64,000 nt of DNA, taken from contig NC_091255.1 of NCBI RefSeq assembly GCF_042477335.2, forward strand, positions 41,642,501-41,706,500, given 5' to 3'. The stretch's first letter is position 1; every line of letters begins with the position of its first letter. This stretch comes from Ovis canadensis (Eukaryota; Chordata; Mammalia; Artiodactyla; Bovidae). Made by a program: the position numbers and the translations under genes. The notes under the pieces are model-generated. The model worked only from the letters and a program-made list of their open reading frames with translations. It had not been told where the DNA came from and did not search any database. Shown in pieces: positions 21,201 through 30,344 of this stretch.

Positions 21201-24200
21201 CACTCTGTACAACAGACTCTAGGTTCATCCACCTCACTACAGCTGGCTCAAATTTGTTCCTTTTTACGGCTGAGTAATATTCTGTTATGCTACAATTTCT
21301 GCCCTATAAATTAAGTTTCTAAGACGTGTAGGCAACGTTGTCCACACAAGAGCGTTTAGAGCAGTGTTTGTTAAGTGGCTTTACCACTTAAAAACTCCGT
21401 CTCTTCTGGGCAAGTCATTTGGCCTCTCTTAACCTCAATTTTCCTCACTGTAAAATGGAACCATCCCAGGGTTCTTGTAAGGATCACATGGAATTATATA
21501 CAAAACTCTTAGTACACAGAGGTGCTGAGGTCAAAAATTACAATCTAAATGGCCACCAGTAGGGGGTTAGTTAACTAAACTGTGGTCAATGTGCAAGATG
21601 GGAAACTCCGCCGGTTGTTATGGTGACTGAGTTAGAGGCCTGTGCACCGAGATGGAGCGTGCTATAAGATGTAGTAAGAGGGGGAAAGCACATTACAGAT
21701 CAGCACACATGGCACGGCCCCACTTCTTATATATATATACCTCCTGAATTTAAATAGTTTGAAAAGATGTATTCCATATCATTATTAGGAGCCAGGATGA
21801 TGGACTGTTTTTACCCTCAGCTTTATACATTTCATTACTATTTGAACCTTCTAGAATGCACAAATGTTCTTTCCTTCATCGGCCCAAATATTACAGGTAC
21901 TTATATTTGGGGCAAAGAATGCTCTGGGATAGATGAAGTGTGTGGTATGCGTGTCAGATCTCAGTGATGCTGTTACTGAAAAAGAGGCAGGGAAAGGCCA
22001 CATTGAGGAAGCCTGAGAATATCCGTTTGCCACTGACACGGCTGAGGGTAGCCGAGGCAGGCCCAGGTTGGGAGCTGGTGGGGTAGGTGGACAGGGGAGC
22101 GGGCTCTATCGGCAGGAGAGCTGCTAGGAGCACTGCCCCTCCTTGCCTCTCAGCTCCTGACCATGGTCGAGACCCACCCAGGGAGCCCTGGCTCGAGCGG
22201 TAGCCTACCTCTGTACTCCGAGTCTGTGAGGTACTTGCTGGTCCGGCGCAGGTACTCTGGTAGCCCCGCCAGATCCTCGGGGGCCCCCCGGGCCACGGCG
22301 CTGAAGAGCCGGTCTCGGCCAAAGCGGTTTGGGTCTGGCTGGCTGTGGGAATGTGGTTTGTGCCTGATAACTGCAAGAGAGCTCTGGGCCCCCAAAAGAG
22401 GGGAAGCTCTTTCCCCTTCCCAGGGAGCTCCATGAGAGCCTCTTGAGGGCCTCTACCCTCCCTGTAGCTGAGTGGTAAAGAATTCACTTGCAATGCAGGA
22501 GACACAGGTTCAATCCCTGGGTCAGGAAGATCCCCTGGAGAGGGCCATGGAAACCCAGTGCAGTATTCTTGCCTGGAAAATCCCATGGACAGAGGAGCCT
22601 GGCAGACTACAGTCCATGGGGTCACAAAGAGTCAGATATGATTGAGCGACTTAGCATGCAGCATGCACTCTCCCAGACTGACCAATGAGACCCCAGGTGC
22701 TCAGACCCCTGGAGGAGGGGACTGTCTGGGGCCGTGGTCCATGGGTCCCCCGACCTCAGGCATCTGGGAGATCTGCTCTCACTCTCTAGGTGCCCTGAGG
22801 GTCTCACAACAAGCACAGGGCTACCAGAGGTGCCCACAGACTTGGGGGCTGTCTGTACCACTGGTCCCCACCAAGGAGTCAAGAAAAGCCCCTCGTCTTC
22901 TCAGATCATCTATGGACTAACAACAGAGCAGCTGCCCCCCTGACCATCACTTCTGTCCTGGGTGAGCAATCTCTATCAGACAAACAAGGAGATAAAGTAA
23001 CTTTCCCAAAGTCACATGGTGCAGAATTCATGGTGCAGGGGATGGGGTGGGGGGGTGGGGGGATGGGGTGGGGGGTGAGGGCTCAACTAACTCCAGACCC
23101 CGACTCCAGAGAAACTCCAGCCTGGACAGACAGAGTTTCCGCAGAGAGATGGGTCCCAAAATGGAAACCAGATGCTCACAGAATTTTACTGAGAAGCCAC
23201 ACTTCTGGGAAAATCCCCAAAAGGAGCTGGTAACCTTTCTGAGTCTAGCAGGGCTGGGTGGGGTACCCCCGCCTGGACCCGTCCCTTCTCACAGAGGCCA
23301 GCTCGCCTCTGGGCTCCTGGCACCATGACCAGCCAATATGAAGGGACAAAGAGGGGACTAACTGACGTTTTGGGGACCCTCAGGTCTACCATGGAGTGGA
23401 TCAACCAAGAAAGGGTTGGAGGCTCTGATGAGTGGTGGGGCTGCTGGGATCAGTCGTATTTTAAGCTGTGATCGCATGACTGATGCACCATCATTCACCC
23501 AGCAGACCACGTGGACGCAGCATGACCAAGAGGGCTCTGTGGCTGACTGGGGAGCCTGGGGCAGTCTGGCTAGGGGAAGTGGCTATTTGGACAGGCACTT
23601 CCTGTCACAGGGTGGCATCAGAGTCCTGGGACAGGGAAGCCCATGGGGCACAAAGGGCACCAAGATGCTGGTTCTGCCTCGAGCTGGTGGCCCAATCCCA
23701 GAAGCTTTGCAAGCATCCTCTCCTGCCCTGGTGTGAATGTGACCTCGGTCCTGCAGCACAGACAGGACCAGGACAGGGGCTCTGGGCTCAGAGGCCAAGG
23801 CGGGCGGCCGAGTCCCAGGGGTGAGTGAGGCGGGGGGAAGGGACAGAGGGGCTTCCCTGGCAGAGTGCTGTCTGGCCCATGCAGATATGGCAGACCTCAC
23901 GCTGGGGCATGCCAGGTGCACCCCTCCCCCACACCCACAGGGCTCCCTGCCAGAGTGGTTCCCAGGGTCTGAATTAGTGGACATCACAGGAAAGTCAAAG
24001 TGAAGGTGATTCCAAGAATAAGCCCACTGTTCTTAATCCCCAGAGTCCACGTCCCCAGGGCAACAGGTCCAGCCTCAGAGGAGCCTGCGAGCACGTGGGA
24101 CATTCCTGGATGTCCTTGACTCTCCTGGACTGGAGTGTGGATCCTGCTACCACCCCTTGCAGGGACTGTGACAAACAAGGAACATGCCAGGCTCAGCTGA

Positions 24201-24656
24201 GTAATTGGAGCTGAAAGAATATGTCCCTACCAAGAGGAATGCAACCCCAGAAGACAGAAGGGCAAGAATGGGGAAGGTTCTGGAAGCAGCAACCTCAGCG
24301 AGCAGAGCGGAGTTCAGCCTGTCGGCCCTGGAGCCATCAGAGCCAGACCGAGGACCCCCCAGGCTGTGGGGAAGGGGTGCTGGTGTTGGGCCAGGCCACC
24401 CAGTTTGCTTCTGCTAGAAGTGAGGCCCCAGGCTCCATCCACACTTGCTGCCTCACCTGGCACCTGCCGCCTTTCGGAAGTTGAGATTCACTTTGATCTG
24501 TGGAGAGGAGTTCCGGTCCTCACCCTGGAACCGGGACTCCATGGGGGGTGGTTCGGTGCTCCCGCCCCCCTTTCCTTTGTCTCCCTGGGCACCATCTTCA
24601 TCGCCTCCATCTGAGGTCTCGAGCCTGAAAGCAGGAGGGCTGGAGGGCGTAGTCAT
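9136..24656 (-). CDS. TRPV2: TRPV2 vanilloid-family cation channel, whole coding span
   Basis: Fourteen coding exons join in frame to 2265 nt: 754 residues plus stop, against 764 in human. The protein forms a tetrameric, calcium-permeable, non-selective cation channel in plasma and endosomal membranes. Visible parts are: a variable acidic N-terminus (1-66); ankyrin repeats (about 70-320); S1 in the [13 protein letters not shown] segment; S2 in [18 protein letters not shown]3-S4 across the 15.4 and 14.9 kb exons; S5 in [17 protein letters not shown]; an extracellular loop with an NST glycosylation site (N567); pore helix and filter TIGMGEL (filter at about 597-601); S6 at about 612-636 ending [10 protein letters not shown]; then the TRP region and C-terminal tail. 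Relative to human, about five residues are missing in the ankyrin region ([11 protein letters not shown]) and the C-terminus is shorter. No frameshift or stop was found, so the gene looks functional. Neighbours: SNHG29 downstream on the same strand and UBB 18 kb upstream. Confidence 0.95.
9231..10704 (-). other. TRPV2: TRPV2 intron before last exon
   Basis: The longest intron in the 3' part of the gene. It is purine-rich on the + strand, and no young repeats or extra exons were recognised. Confidence 0.6.
10705..10784 (-). CDS. TRPV2: TRPV2 coding exon 13
   Basis: Encodes [20 protein letters not shown] followed by SGQGGPG, matching the conserved human stretch VEEVNWASWEQTLPT. Acceptor ctcctgcag|GGTAGAG, donor CCTG|GTGAGT. 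Confidence 0.93.
11583..11710 (-). CDS. TRPV2: TRPV2 coding exon 12
   Basis: Encodes [19 protein letters not shown] then a segment with [10 protein letters not shown], just after the TRP region. Acceptor ttcccag|AAAGCC, donor TTCAG|GTGAGC. The internal sequence GGGGTGAGA resembles a donor, but homology continues through it, so the exon is not split there. Confidence 0.92.
11711..12547 (-). other. TRPV2: TRPV2 intron
   Basis: Intron between the pore exon and the post-TRP exon. A MIR-like stretch lies near 12340-12480. Nothing else was recognised. Confidence 0.6.
12548..12864 (-). CDS. TRPV2: TRPV2 coding exon 11 (pore and S6)
   Basis: The longest coding exon. It encodes the S5-pore loop with N-S-T (N567), the pore helix and filter [13 protein letters not shown]6 ([18 protein letters not shown] then NMLIALM) and the start of the TRP region ending SWSIWKLQ. 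Acceptor ccccgcag|CACTAG, donor CTGCAG|GTACCT. The GMGE filter is intact. Confidence 0.96.
12965..13031 (-). CDS. TRPV2: TRPV2 coding exon 10 (S5)
   Basis: Encodes [20 protein letters not shown] and AV, the S4-S5 linker and S5. Acceptor tgttctag|GTCATC, donor GTTG|GTAAAG. Confidence 0.93.
13236..13720 (+). repeat. L1 3'-end relic
   Basis: Carries the familiar mammalian L1 3' sequence: a 'gcagcgttgttc...aacccaactg' block, 'gatggatgaacagataaac', and the 'gacaaatactgtatga' region ahead of 'gtggttaccaggggc'. Frames are broken. Confidence 0.8.
13735..13938 (+). repeat. Bov-tA SINE
   Basis: Starts with the tRNA-derived head 'cttcccaggtggctcagtgg', contains the 'aacccactccagtattcttgcc' type core and ends 'gagttggacatgactga'. 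It abuts the L1 relic. Confidence 0.9.
14200..14405 (+). repeat. L2 3'-end relic
   Basis: Ends with 'tgcttgttgaatgactgaat', preceded by 'agaacagggcctgacccata', the typical end of a LINE2 copy. Confidence 0.7.
14777..14942 (-). CDS. TRPV2: TRPV2 coding exon 9 (S3-S4)
   Basis: Encodes [18 protein letters not shown], then [20 protein letters not shown] and [14 protein letters not shown]. Acceptor ccccgcag|CCTGG, donor CAGAAG|GTGAGA. The first base completes the Phe codon begun in the 15.4 kb exon. Confidence 0.94.
15372..15442 (-). CDS. TRPV2: TRPV2 coding exon 8
   Basis: Encodes [20 protein letters not shown] and EIL. The donor is CTCTT|GTACGTGAG. The alternative GT four bases further on would break the frame with the next exon, so the first GT is chosen. 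Acceptor ccctgcag|CTGTGG. Confidence 0.92.
16216..16314 (-). CDS. TRPV2: TRPV2 coding exon 7 (S2)
   Basis: Exactly 33 codons, beginning [19 protein letters not shown] and ending YLLIGQ, the same length as the human exon. Donor GGCCAG|GTGAGG. The acceptor is taken as cttcgag|CAGGAC because human also has Q first. An acceptor three bases later (gcag|GAC) would drop that Gln. The polypyrimidine tract is weak. Confidence 0.88.
16480..16680 (-). repeat. MIR-like SINE relic
   Basis: Shows the MIR core 'ctgcttaatctctctgtgcctc' and 'cactcacctgtaaa', diverged as expected for an old mammalian copy. Strand is tentative. Confidence 0.6.
16836..16991 (-). CDS. TRPV2: TRPV2 coding exon 6 (S1), GC donor
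   Basis: Encodes [19 protein letters not shown], then [19 protein letters not shown], with S1, and ends HQPALEK. Acceptor cgtcccag|CTCCGC. The donor is GAGAAG|GCAAGG, so the intron is of GC-AG type. No GT at a compatible place restores the frame, and both neighbouring exons are phase 0. Confidence 0.9.
17347..17520 (-). CDS. TRPV2: TRPV2 coding exon 5
   Basis: 58 codons from [10 protein letters not shown] through [20 protein letters not shown] to ITFHCRSP, between the ankyrin domain and S1. Acceptor gccctgtag|ATTTTC, donor AGCCCA|GTGAGC. Confidence 0.93.
18268..18352 (-). repeat. CHR-type tRNA-derived SINE fragment
   Basis: The + strand shows the reverse complement of the tRNA-like head: 'ggatcgaacctaa', 'agtcctaaccactggact' and 'gggaatttcc'. 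Confidence 0.75.
18709..19045 (+). repeat. CHR-type tRNA-derived SINE
   Basis: Full-length copy: head 'ggcttccctggtggtcaagg', 'gggttcgatccctggtc' B-box region, body with 'ccacaactagagaaagcc', and an A-rich tail of aaataaatac type. Confidence 0.88.
19150..19265 (+). repeat. CHR-type tRNA-derived SINE, short
   Basis: Head 'gggagttccctggtggttc', then 'aggttcaatcccttgtcg', ending in 'gtgcagccaaaaa'. Confidence 0.82.
19452..19735 (-). CDS. TRPV2: TRPV2 coding exon 4 (ankyrin repeats)
   Basis: Encodes ELPLSLAA..., then [20 protein letters not shown] and [14 protein letters not shown], the last ankyrin repeats. Acceptor gcccccag|GCGAGC, donor ATCGAG|GTGAGT. It is shorter than human by about five residues at [12 protein letters not shown]. 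Confidence 0.94.
20369..20662 (-). CDS. TRPV2: TRPV2 coding exon 3 (ankyrin repeats)
   Basis: Encodes [20 protein letters not shown], then [20 protein letters not shown] and [12 protein letters not shown] to FYF. These are ankyrin repeats 2-4, with the conserved [10 protein letters not shown] finger motif. Acceptor ctcctgcag|AGGGCT, donor TTCG|GTGAGC. Confidence 0.95.
20663..22208 (-). other. TRPV2: TRPV2 intron with L1 insert
   Basis: Contains an L1 3'-end insertion (20795-21300, - strand) and a MIR-like region around 21395-21500. The rest is unique or too diverged to name. Confidence 0.65.
20795..21300 (-). repeat. L1 3'-UTR fragment
   Basis: The + strand shows the reverse complement of the artiodactyl L1 end: 'agctgctttacagcattgat', 'catacaacaactccaatcag', 'gggctatacagcagcttccc' and 'acttcactctgtac'. 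Confidence 0.8.
22209..22342 (-). CDS. TRPV2: TRPV2 coding exon 2
   Basis: Encodes [20 protein letters not shown], then [20 protein letters not shown] and SEYR, the start of the ankyrin domain. Acceptor ttcccacag|CCAGCC, donor AGAG|GTAGGC. Confidence 0.95.
22455..22662 (+). repeat. Bov-tA SINE
   Basis: Head 'tgtagctgagtggtaaagaa', core 'attcttgcctggaaaatccc', end 'gattgagcgacttagca'. Confidence 0.9.
23036..23082 (+). repeat. G-rich simple repeat
   Basis: Runs of 4-7 G separated by one to three bases (ggggatggggtggggggg and similar). It is a candidate G-quadruplex on the + strand, with C-rich sequence on the transcribed-RNA side of TRPV2. Confidence 0.8.
24457..24656 (-). CDS. TRPV2: TRPV2 coding exon 1 (start codon)
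   Basis: The ATG at 24656-24654 opens [20 protein letters not shown]. The exon continues through [20 protein letters not shown] to [11 protein letters not shown], closely matching the human N-terminus in order and spacing. The donor is GCCAG|GTGAGG. The exon begins at 24693 (acceptor ccccacag|AGGTTC), leaving 37 nt of 5' UTR in it. An upstream frame continues into a SINE, but homology fixes the start here. Confidence 0.94.
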
Positions 24657-24693
24657 CCTTAGGGAAGACGGCTGCCCCTTCTGACTGGAACCT

Positions 24694-26297
24694 CTGTGGG
24701 GGTGGGGGCAGACAGAGATGTCAGAGCAACCTCCTTTTCCCAGTAGGAGCAGGACTAGAAGAGCTGGCTGGAGCCTGGGACCAGAGAGGCTCACTAACAG
24801 AAGCTGGGTACAAGTAGACTTTCCCTGGTGGCTCAGCAGTAAGAATCTGCCTGCAGTGTGGAGAAGCAGGTTCAACCCCGGGATCGGGAAGATCCCCTGG
24901 AGGCGGAAATGGCAACCCACTCCAGTATTCTTGCCTGGGAAATCCCATGGACAGAGGAGCCTGGAGTGCTACAGTCCTTGGGGTGAGCACACACAAGTAG
25001 ACCAGCCCCCAGGGCAGGGACTCAGTCCAACAGGAGCAGGGAGAGGAGCCAGAGGAGGGAGGACCGAGAGGGAGGCTGTCAGAGAAACAGGGACCATCAC
25101 TGTCCCTGACTCTTCCTCTGGGACTTCCTGATCTTTGAGAGGCCACAGCCCCTGGTCCCGAAACGTTTGTGTTAATAGCACACCCCTTTCTCGACACAGC
25201 CTCCTGCCCAGCAGTTGATATTCACAGCAGATGAAAATGCAGTTTCTCGTGGGGGCAGGTCACTCCACCTCCCACGCAGAGTAGGAGCTCTCTGGGGAAG
25301 TCTTCGGAAATCCAGGGGCCTATCAAAGTTTTTATTTTGCTGCCAGGACGACCAGGGCTCAGAAGGGGGAAGTGACTTTCCCAAGGTTCCAAGCTGTGGG
25401 CAGCACCTAGCCCTACCATGCTGTTCCTCTTCAGTTCTCAGAATCCTTCAGGGCCTGTCTGTATTTTCAGTCTTAGTGTCTCTTAGGGGGTTCAGAGCCA
25501 GAGGGAGATACCTCGCTGGCGCCCAAGCTGCCCTGAGCCTGCAGCCCCACCAGGCCCCAGGCTGGGCGGGGAGTTCAGCTCCAAGCTCCACCTCACCCTC
25601 TAGGGGAGCGCTGAAACCACAGCCGCCATCACATGGTAGGGTGGGGCCCCAGTGTGGAGTGGGAGAAGGCCCTGCGCCCCCCATTGGGTGAGCAGAGAGA
25701 AGGGAAAAGAGCCCAAGGTGGGGAGAGTGGAGAGAACAGTGTGGGGAGAGGGCGCAGGGAGCAGAGCTCGCGGACTTGGGGACGGAAGTGGGGGGCATAA
25801 GTGGCAGGGTGGACAGTGGCTGGGCCTGGACCATCTTCCTTGCAGCTTCAGCCTCCGGAGTCGGGGGCGGGGGGCGACGTGGGGGCATCTTCCCACAGAA
25901 GCAGAGGAGGCGGGGGCTGTCCAGTCCTCACGACGCAGTGTTGAACCAGCATCTTTCTGCGCACCCCGGGGGCGTCTTTCCCATGCCACTCGCCATTTAA
26001 CCTGGCTAAGGTCCCCACCCTCGCACCGTTCTGCCTCCCGGTCCAGGGCTCCCAAGCCTCCGCAGCAACAGCTGTCCTGCCCAACAGCCCCTGCCCTGCC
26101 CATCGTCGCCCCCCACCCCCAGCCTGGACACCCGCCCCACCATCTTCCTAGCGAGGTCAGGTGAAGGAGGGAGCCGGAGCCCCGCGGAGACCCTGGCTCA
26201 GGGATGGGCTAGCAGGAACCCCACTTGGGCTTCCTAGCCGCCACCCCCAGGCCTGGGGGTCCGGGCCCCTGGGACGCCCGCATCATCCCGGACTCAC
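24694..26297 (-). other. TRPV2: TRPV2 first intron (5' UTR intron)
   Basis: Contains a Bov-tA SINE (24817-24990). The rest is GC-rich, increasingly so towards 26 kb. The long frames on both strands between 25.4 and 26.2 kb are judged spurious. Confidence 0.55.
24817..24990 (+). repeat. Bov-tA SINE, 3'-truncated
   Basis: Head 'ctttccctggtggctcagca', core 'cactccagtattcttgcctg', ending early at 'cagtccttggggtgagc'. Confidence 0.87.
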
Positions 26298-26560
26298 TAG
26301 CTCGGCGGAGGCAGCGCGAGACGCATCCGGCTTGGGGCTGCGGAGGAAGTGCAGCCGGGAGGGGCGCTGGCCGGCCGGGAGCCCTGAGAGCCGGCTGGGT
26401 CCCCCTGCGTGCCACCCTTTCAGCCCGCCTGGCTGCAGCCTGATCAACGCTCTCGAGGGAGGACCCGCTGGCCGGGATACTGACCATTCGTACCGAAGGC
26501 CACACCCTCTTTGGGGAGACACGCCCCGCCTCCCGCCCCGCCCCACCCCCACTGCCTGCC
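26200..26560 (-). promoter_or_regulatory. TRPV2: GC-rich putative TRPV2 promoter region
   Basis: CpG-containing block with several GGCCGG and cgccccgcc motifs (SP1-like near 26530-26550) around the tentative first exon. The role is inferred from position. Confidence 0.4.
26298..26480 (-). other. TRPV2: Tentative TRPV2 noncoding exon 1
   Basis: A donor-like GAGCTA|GTGAGT on the - strand (GT at 26297-26296) lies in a GC-rich block upstream of the first coding exon, in the place expected for the untranslated first exon. The 5' limit is a guess, and no TATA box is evident. Confidence 0.35.
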
Positions 26561-27364
26561 TTTGAGGCCCCCAGATGCCGGAGGTGGGGCAGTGGGAGGC
26601 CACCCTTGGGTGCTGCGTCCTATTCGGAGGAGAGGGGAGCTGGCGGGCCCTTGGGTCAGCGAGGGACTCAGCCCCTAAACACTGACCCCCACCCCTCCTC
26701 TTCCCCACCACTGGTCCCCCAGCTGCCATGTGGCTCAGACGGGGCAGGGAAAGCTGACGTGGACGCTCCCGGAGAGGAGGGACTCAGCCCAGCACCTGCC
26801 CCTGGAATGCACCCCACCACCCCGACCTCCCGACCTCCTGGGACCTTTCCCCAGTCTCCCAGACCCGCAGCCTGCGGGCACCAGCCTTCCTTCCCTGAGC
26901 TAAAGGCGCTTCCAGCACCGGCCAGCAGGGGCGGCTATGCTTCTGAAATTAGACAACTCCCTTCCAAACCAGCCCTGGTCCAGACTGGCGACAGAGACAC
27001 CATCCTAGTAAGTAGCCAGCCCTAGGTCATCTCCCTCTCCCTCACCCCTAAAATCCACCCCATCAGGAACCCCACACCCCTAAACCTCCCAATTTGTCCC
27101 TATCTCTGCCTGGTCCAAACCACTGTCTTTCCTGCCAGGGAGACCACAGCCACCTTCAGGCTGGTCTACCTGCTTCACTCCTGCCTGGCACCCCTCCCTA
27201 ATCCATTCTCCTTACAGCAATGAGAGTGGTGTTTCAAAAATGAAAACCAGATCACCTTACTCCCTGGCTTAAACAACCCTCCATACTAAGCCTGTACAGC
27301 AGGATACCCTTCTCCACACCCCATCTCTTATTGCAATCCTGCCGTTCACATGACATTCCAGTGT

Positions 27365-27580
27365 ATACACCTGTGCTGTCCACTGTAAGGTCACCAGCCA
27401 CAGTGGCTATTTAAATATGTCAACTATAGTAAAATTAAATTAAGCATTCAGTTCTACAGTTACACATTTCAAATGCTCATAGTCACGTGTGGTTAGTGGC
27501 TACTATAGAGGACAGCACAGATACAGAACTTTTCCATCATAGCAGAGAATTCTATTGGACAGTCCTGCTCTAGACATTCT
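27365..27580. repeat. Old repeat relic, DNA-transposon-like
   Basis: Features 'cagtggctatttaaat', 'catttcaaatgctcatagtc' and 'gtggttagtggctactat' followed by 'aggacagcacagata'. The same family is seen in two pieces at 59.02-59.07 and 59.81-59.89 kb. I take it as a MER-type nonautonomous element. The exact family is uncertain. Confidence 0.55.
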
Positions 27581-27794
27581 GAACACATTTCAGTCTCTCC
27601 AGTATACTAGTATACCATGCTCTCTACTGTTGCCTCCAAGTCTTTGCATAAGCTGTTGCAACTGTCAGGAACACACACACACACACACAGAGCCTTGCTT
27701 TAGCCAATTCCTACCTCTCTGTTTAAACATCACTTCCTTGGGTTGCCTTTCCTAGACCCTGGATTGGTTTGAGGGTCCCCTCTCTGTGTTCCAT

Positions 27795-28003
27795 TAAGTG
27801 TTAGTTGCTCAGTTGTGTCCGACTCTTTGCAACACCATGGTCTGTAGCCCACCAGGCTTCTCTGTCCATGGGATTCTCCAGGCAACAATACTGAAGTGAG
27901 TTGCCATTTCCTTCTCCACAGGGGATTTTCCCACCCAGGGATTGAACTCAGGTCTCCCACATTGTGGGCAGATTCTTCACTGTCTGAGCCACCAGGGAAG
28001 CCC
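27795..28003 (-). repeat. Bov-tA SINE
   Basis: The + strand shows the reverse complement: 'gctcagttgtgtccgactct' at one end and 'ctgagccaccagggaagccc' at the other. Confidence 0.92.
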
Positions 28004-28499
28004 CTGTGTTCCATGATACTGTGCATTTCTCTGATAGTAACTCATTGTCCATTATGGTTAACATTTATTTGTCTGGCCTCATCTTTAATAATAACAAGGG
28101 CCTCCTGAGCAGTTACTATATGCCGGATACTGCTCAGTGCTTTGCATGTAATTCTCAGAGCAACCTTATTTCACAGATTAGGAACTGAGGCTGGGCAACA
28201 CTGGACACACTATCCAAGGCCACAAAGCTGGGAGGTGACAGAGCAAGTATTTGAATCTGGAGCCATGCCTTTATACACCAAGCTCTCCAAGAGATGAGAT
28301 CTTGTTTATTTTGCTGTATCCTCAGCACCTAGCACAGTGCCCAACCCCAGGTGGTGCTCAAGAAACCTTTGAATTATGATTGTAATGCAGAGGACATTAC
28401 TGTGCTGTTGGGGGAAAAGTAAAGAGTAAGTGGAGACTCTCAAGTCCTTCAGTGACAGTTGGGTAGACAACCCTGATTGCAAATCAAGTTTATAAAAAG

Positions 28500-28840
28500 T
28501 CCTCAGATTATCAATCATAAGGAAAATGCAAATGAGATACCACTTGACACCACTAGGATAGCTATAGTTAAAAAGACAGATTATACACTACCTTTAAATC
28601 AACTAGAATACAATAAAAATTTTTAAAAGACAGATAATGATATGTATTGGTGAGGATATGGAGAAGTTGGAACCCTCATACACTGCTGGCAAATTATACA
28701 GTGGTGCTGCCGCATTGGAAAACAGTCTGCTTGTTCCTCAAAAAAATTAAACATAGAATTACCATATGACCCAGCAATTCCACTCATGGGTATATACTCA
28801 AAAGAAATGAGAAATGTCTAGAATAGGAGACTCTCTGGAG
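28500..28840 (+). repeat. L1 ORF2 3'-end relic
   Basis: Contains the standard L1 blocks 'aatgagataccacttgacac', 'ggtgaggatatggagaagtt', 'acactgctggc' and 'tatgacccagcaattccact'. The frame is broken. It continues at 29085-29190 beyond a SINE. Confidence 0.85.
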
Positions 28841-28924
28841 ATAGAAAGGAGGTTGTTGGTTGCCTATGGAGATAGAAAGTAGATCCCTACAGATTTGGGG
28901 AGTAATGGGGAACTGAAGGGTACA

Positions 28925-29060
28925 GAGCTTGTTTGTTTGTTTGGCTGTGCCTATGTGTAACTTTTGAGGATCTTAGTTCCCCAACCAGGAATTGAATCTG
29001 GGCCACAGCAGTGAAAGCACTGAATCTTAAATACGAGACCACCAGGAAACTCCCAGTACA
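28925..29060 (-). repeat. CHR-type SINE inside the L1 relic
   Basis: Reverse complement of a tRNA-derived SINE: 'gtttggctgtgcctatg', 'cttagttccccaaccagg' and 'agaccaccaggaaactccc'. It splits the L1 copy. Confidence 0.75.
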
Positions 29061-30344
29061 GGGCTTCTTTGGGAGGAGAGGGTGATGAAAGGATTCTAAG
29101 TTTGATTGTGATGATGGTTGTAGATATGCCAAAAACCATTGAATTGTACACTTTATGTTGGCAAACTATATGTGAATTTTATCTTTTAAAAAAAGAGGTC
29201 CTCTGAGCAGACTGCCTGTGTTTTTAGTCAGAAATGAATCAAGCAGAGAAACACAGCTTTCTCAGTCCCAATGCCACTGAACTCATATTTGAAGAAGCTT
29301 CATCCAGTCCAGTTTCCATGGGAGGAAAATCTCCCCCAAGCCGTCTTTATATTTAGCCTTTCCATATGTTTCAATTCCATGTGTTACACTTAGTAACTTT
29401 TTATAAAGACATGTTTTTTCACTTGAATTTGTTTTCAGAATCAATTTTAAGGAAGACAAGTGATTCAAAGCAAGTTCAGCAGAGATATTCTTTAGAGAGG
29501 GTGGGAAGGCAACTGCCTTTTCGATGTGTATCATTTGAACTATTTGAGTTTTTCACCACTGACTTAAAAAACCAAAAAAGGGCATCTCTTGCAAAGCTAA
29601 AAAAGAAAAAAAAAAAGACACAAACCCAGCTCAACTGTGCAAGAAGTGTCTAAAGCCTGTGTGTAATTAATGTAAATTATAAAGAGAAGTGGGAAAGAGA
29701 AGTGCAGAGTGGGAAGGCAAGAGCTGCTCTGGCCTTAGAGAGAAGGAAAGGTGGAACTTGGGGGAAGTGAGTGCACAAACCAGAGCCTGCTCCTTTGCTT
29801 CCCAAGACTTGGTCCAGAGCCTGGGCTGGGCCGGTGTCTTGGCTTGGAGCCTCTCTGAGCAACTCTGTGTCTGAGACTGGCAGAGAGGTAGAAATAAGCC
29901 AATTTAGGAGGCTGAACAGGCTTCCTGGAACAAGGGAGGAGACTGGAGTTGAGCAGGCTGGTACTGGAAGAGAAAAATACTAGTTGAGGTAGCTAGGAAG
30001 GCCAAGAGTGCCTCTTGCAGGAGGGAAGTCCTGCGAAGTCCTGCGAGTGTGGGTGCAGTCTGCCTGGCCTGGGAGATCCTTGCTCTAAGCAGAGGCAAGC
30101 TGCCCCTTCTCATGCGGTCTCTGCACTACATCCCACACCCCCACCCCCGGGACCATAGCTCAGCCTGGCCCAGATATGGGGCCTATTTCCCAGGACCCAG
30201 AATAGCCACAGCCAGGCCCCGGGCCAAATCTGGGAGCCCAAGTTCACAGCCTCTGGGGAATTTTCTGGACCTTGGGCTGGGTCTGGGCCCGTTCTCAACA
30301 ACCCTCAGCTACTGGCTTATGGATGTCTGATTTTTGTGTGTATG

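Larger units (their letters stand above)
22343..24456 (-). other. TRPV2: TRPV2 intron
   Basis: Holds a Bov-tA SINE (22455-22662) and a G-rich simple tract (23036-23082). The remainder has no recognised features. Confidence 0.65.
26561..30344. other. Intergenic DNA, TRPV2-UBB, first part
   Basis: No genes were recognised. It contains a DNA-transposon-like relic (27365-27580), an AC simple repeat near 27670-27690, Bov-tA (27795-28003), L1 pieces (28500-28840 and 29085-29190) and a CHR-type SINE (28925-29060). 29.6-30.3 kb looks unique, with a perfect 10-bp tandem copy (agtcctgcga) near 30030. Confidence 0.6.

Noticed and set aside
25448-26164. Long overlapping frames on both strands upstream of TRPV2
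   Set aside because: GC-rich DNA with mutual shadows. Positions fit the TRPV2 5' UTR intron and promoter instead.
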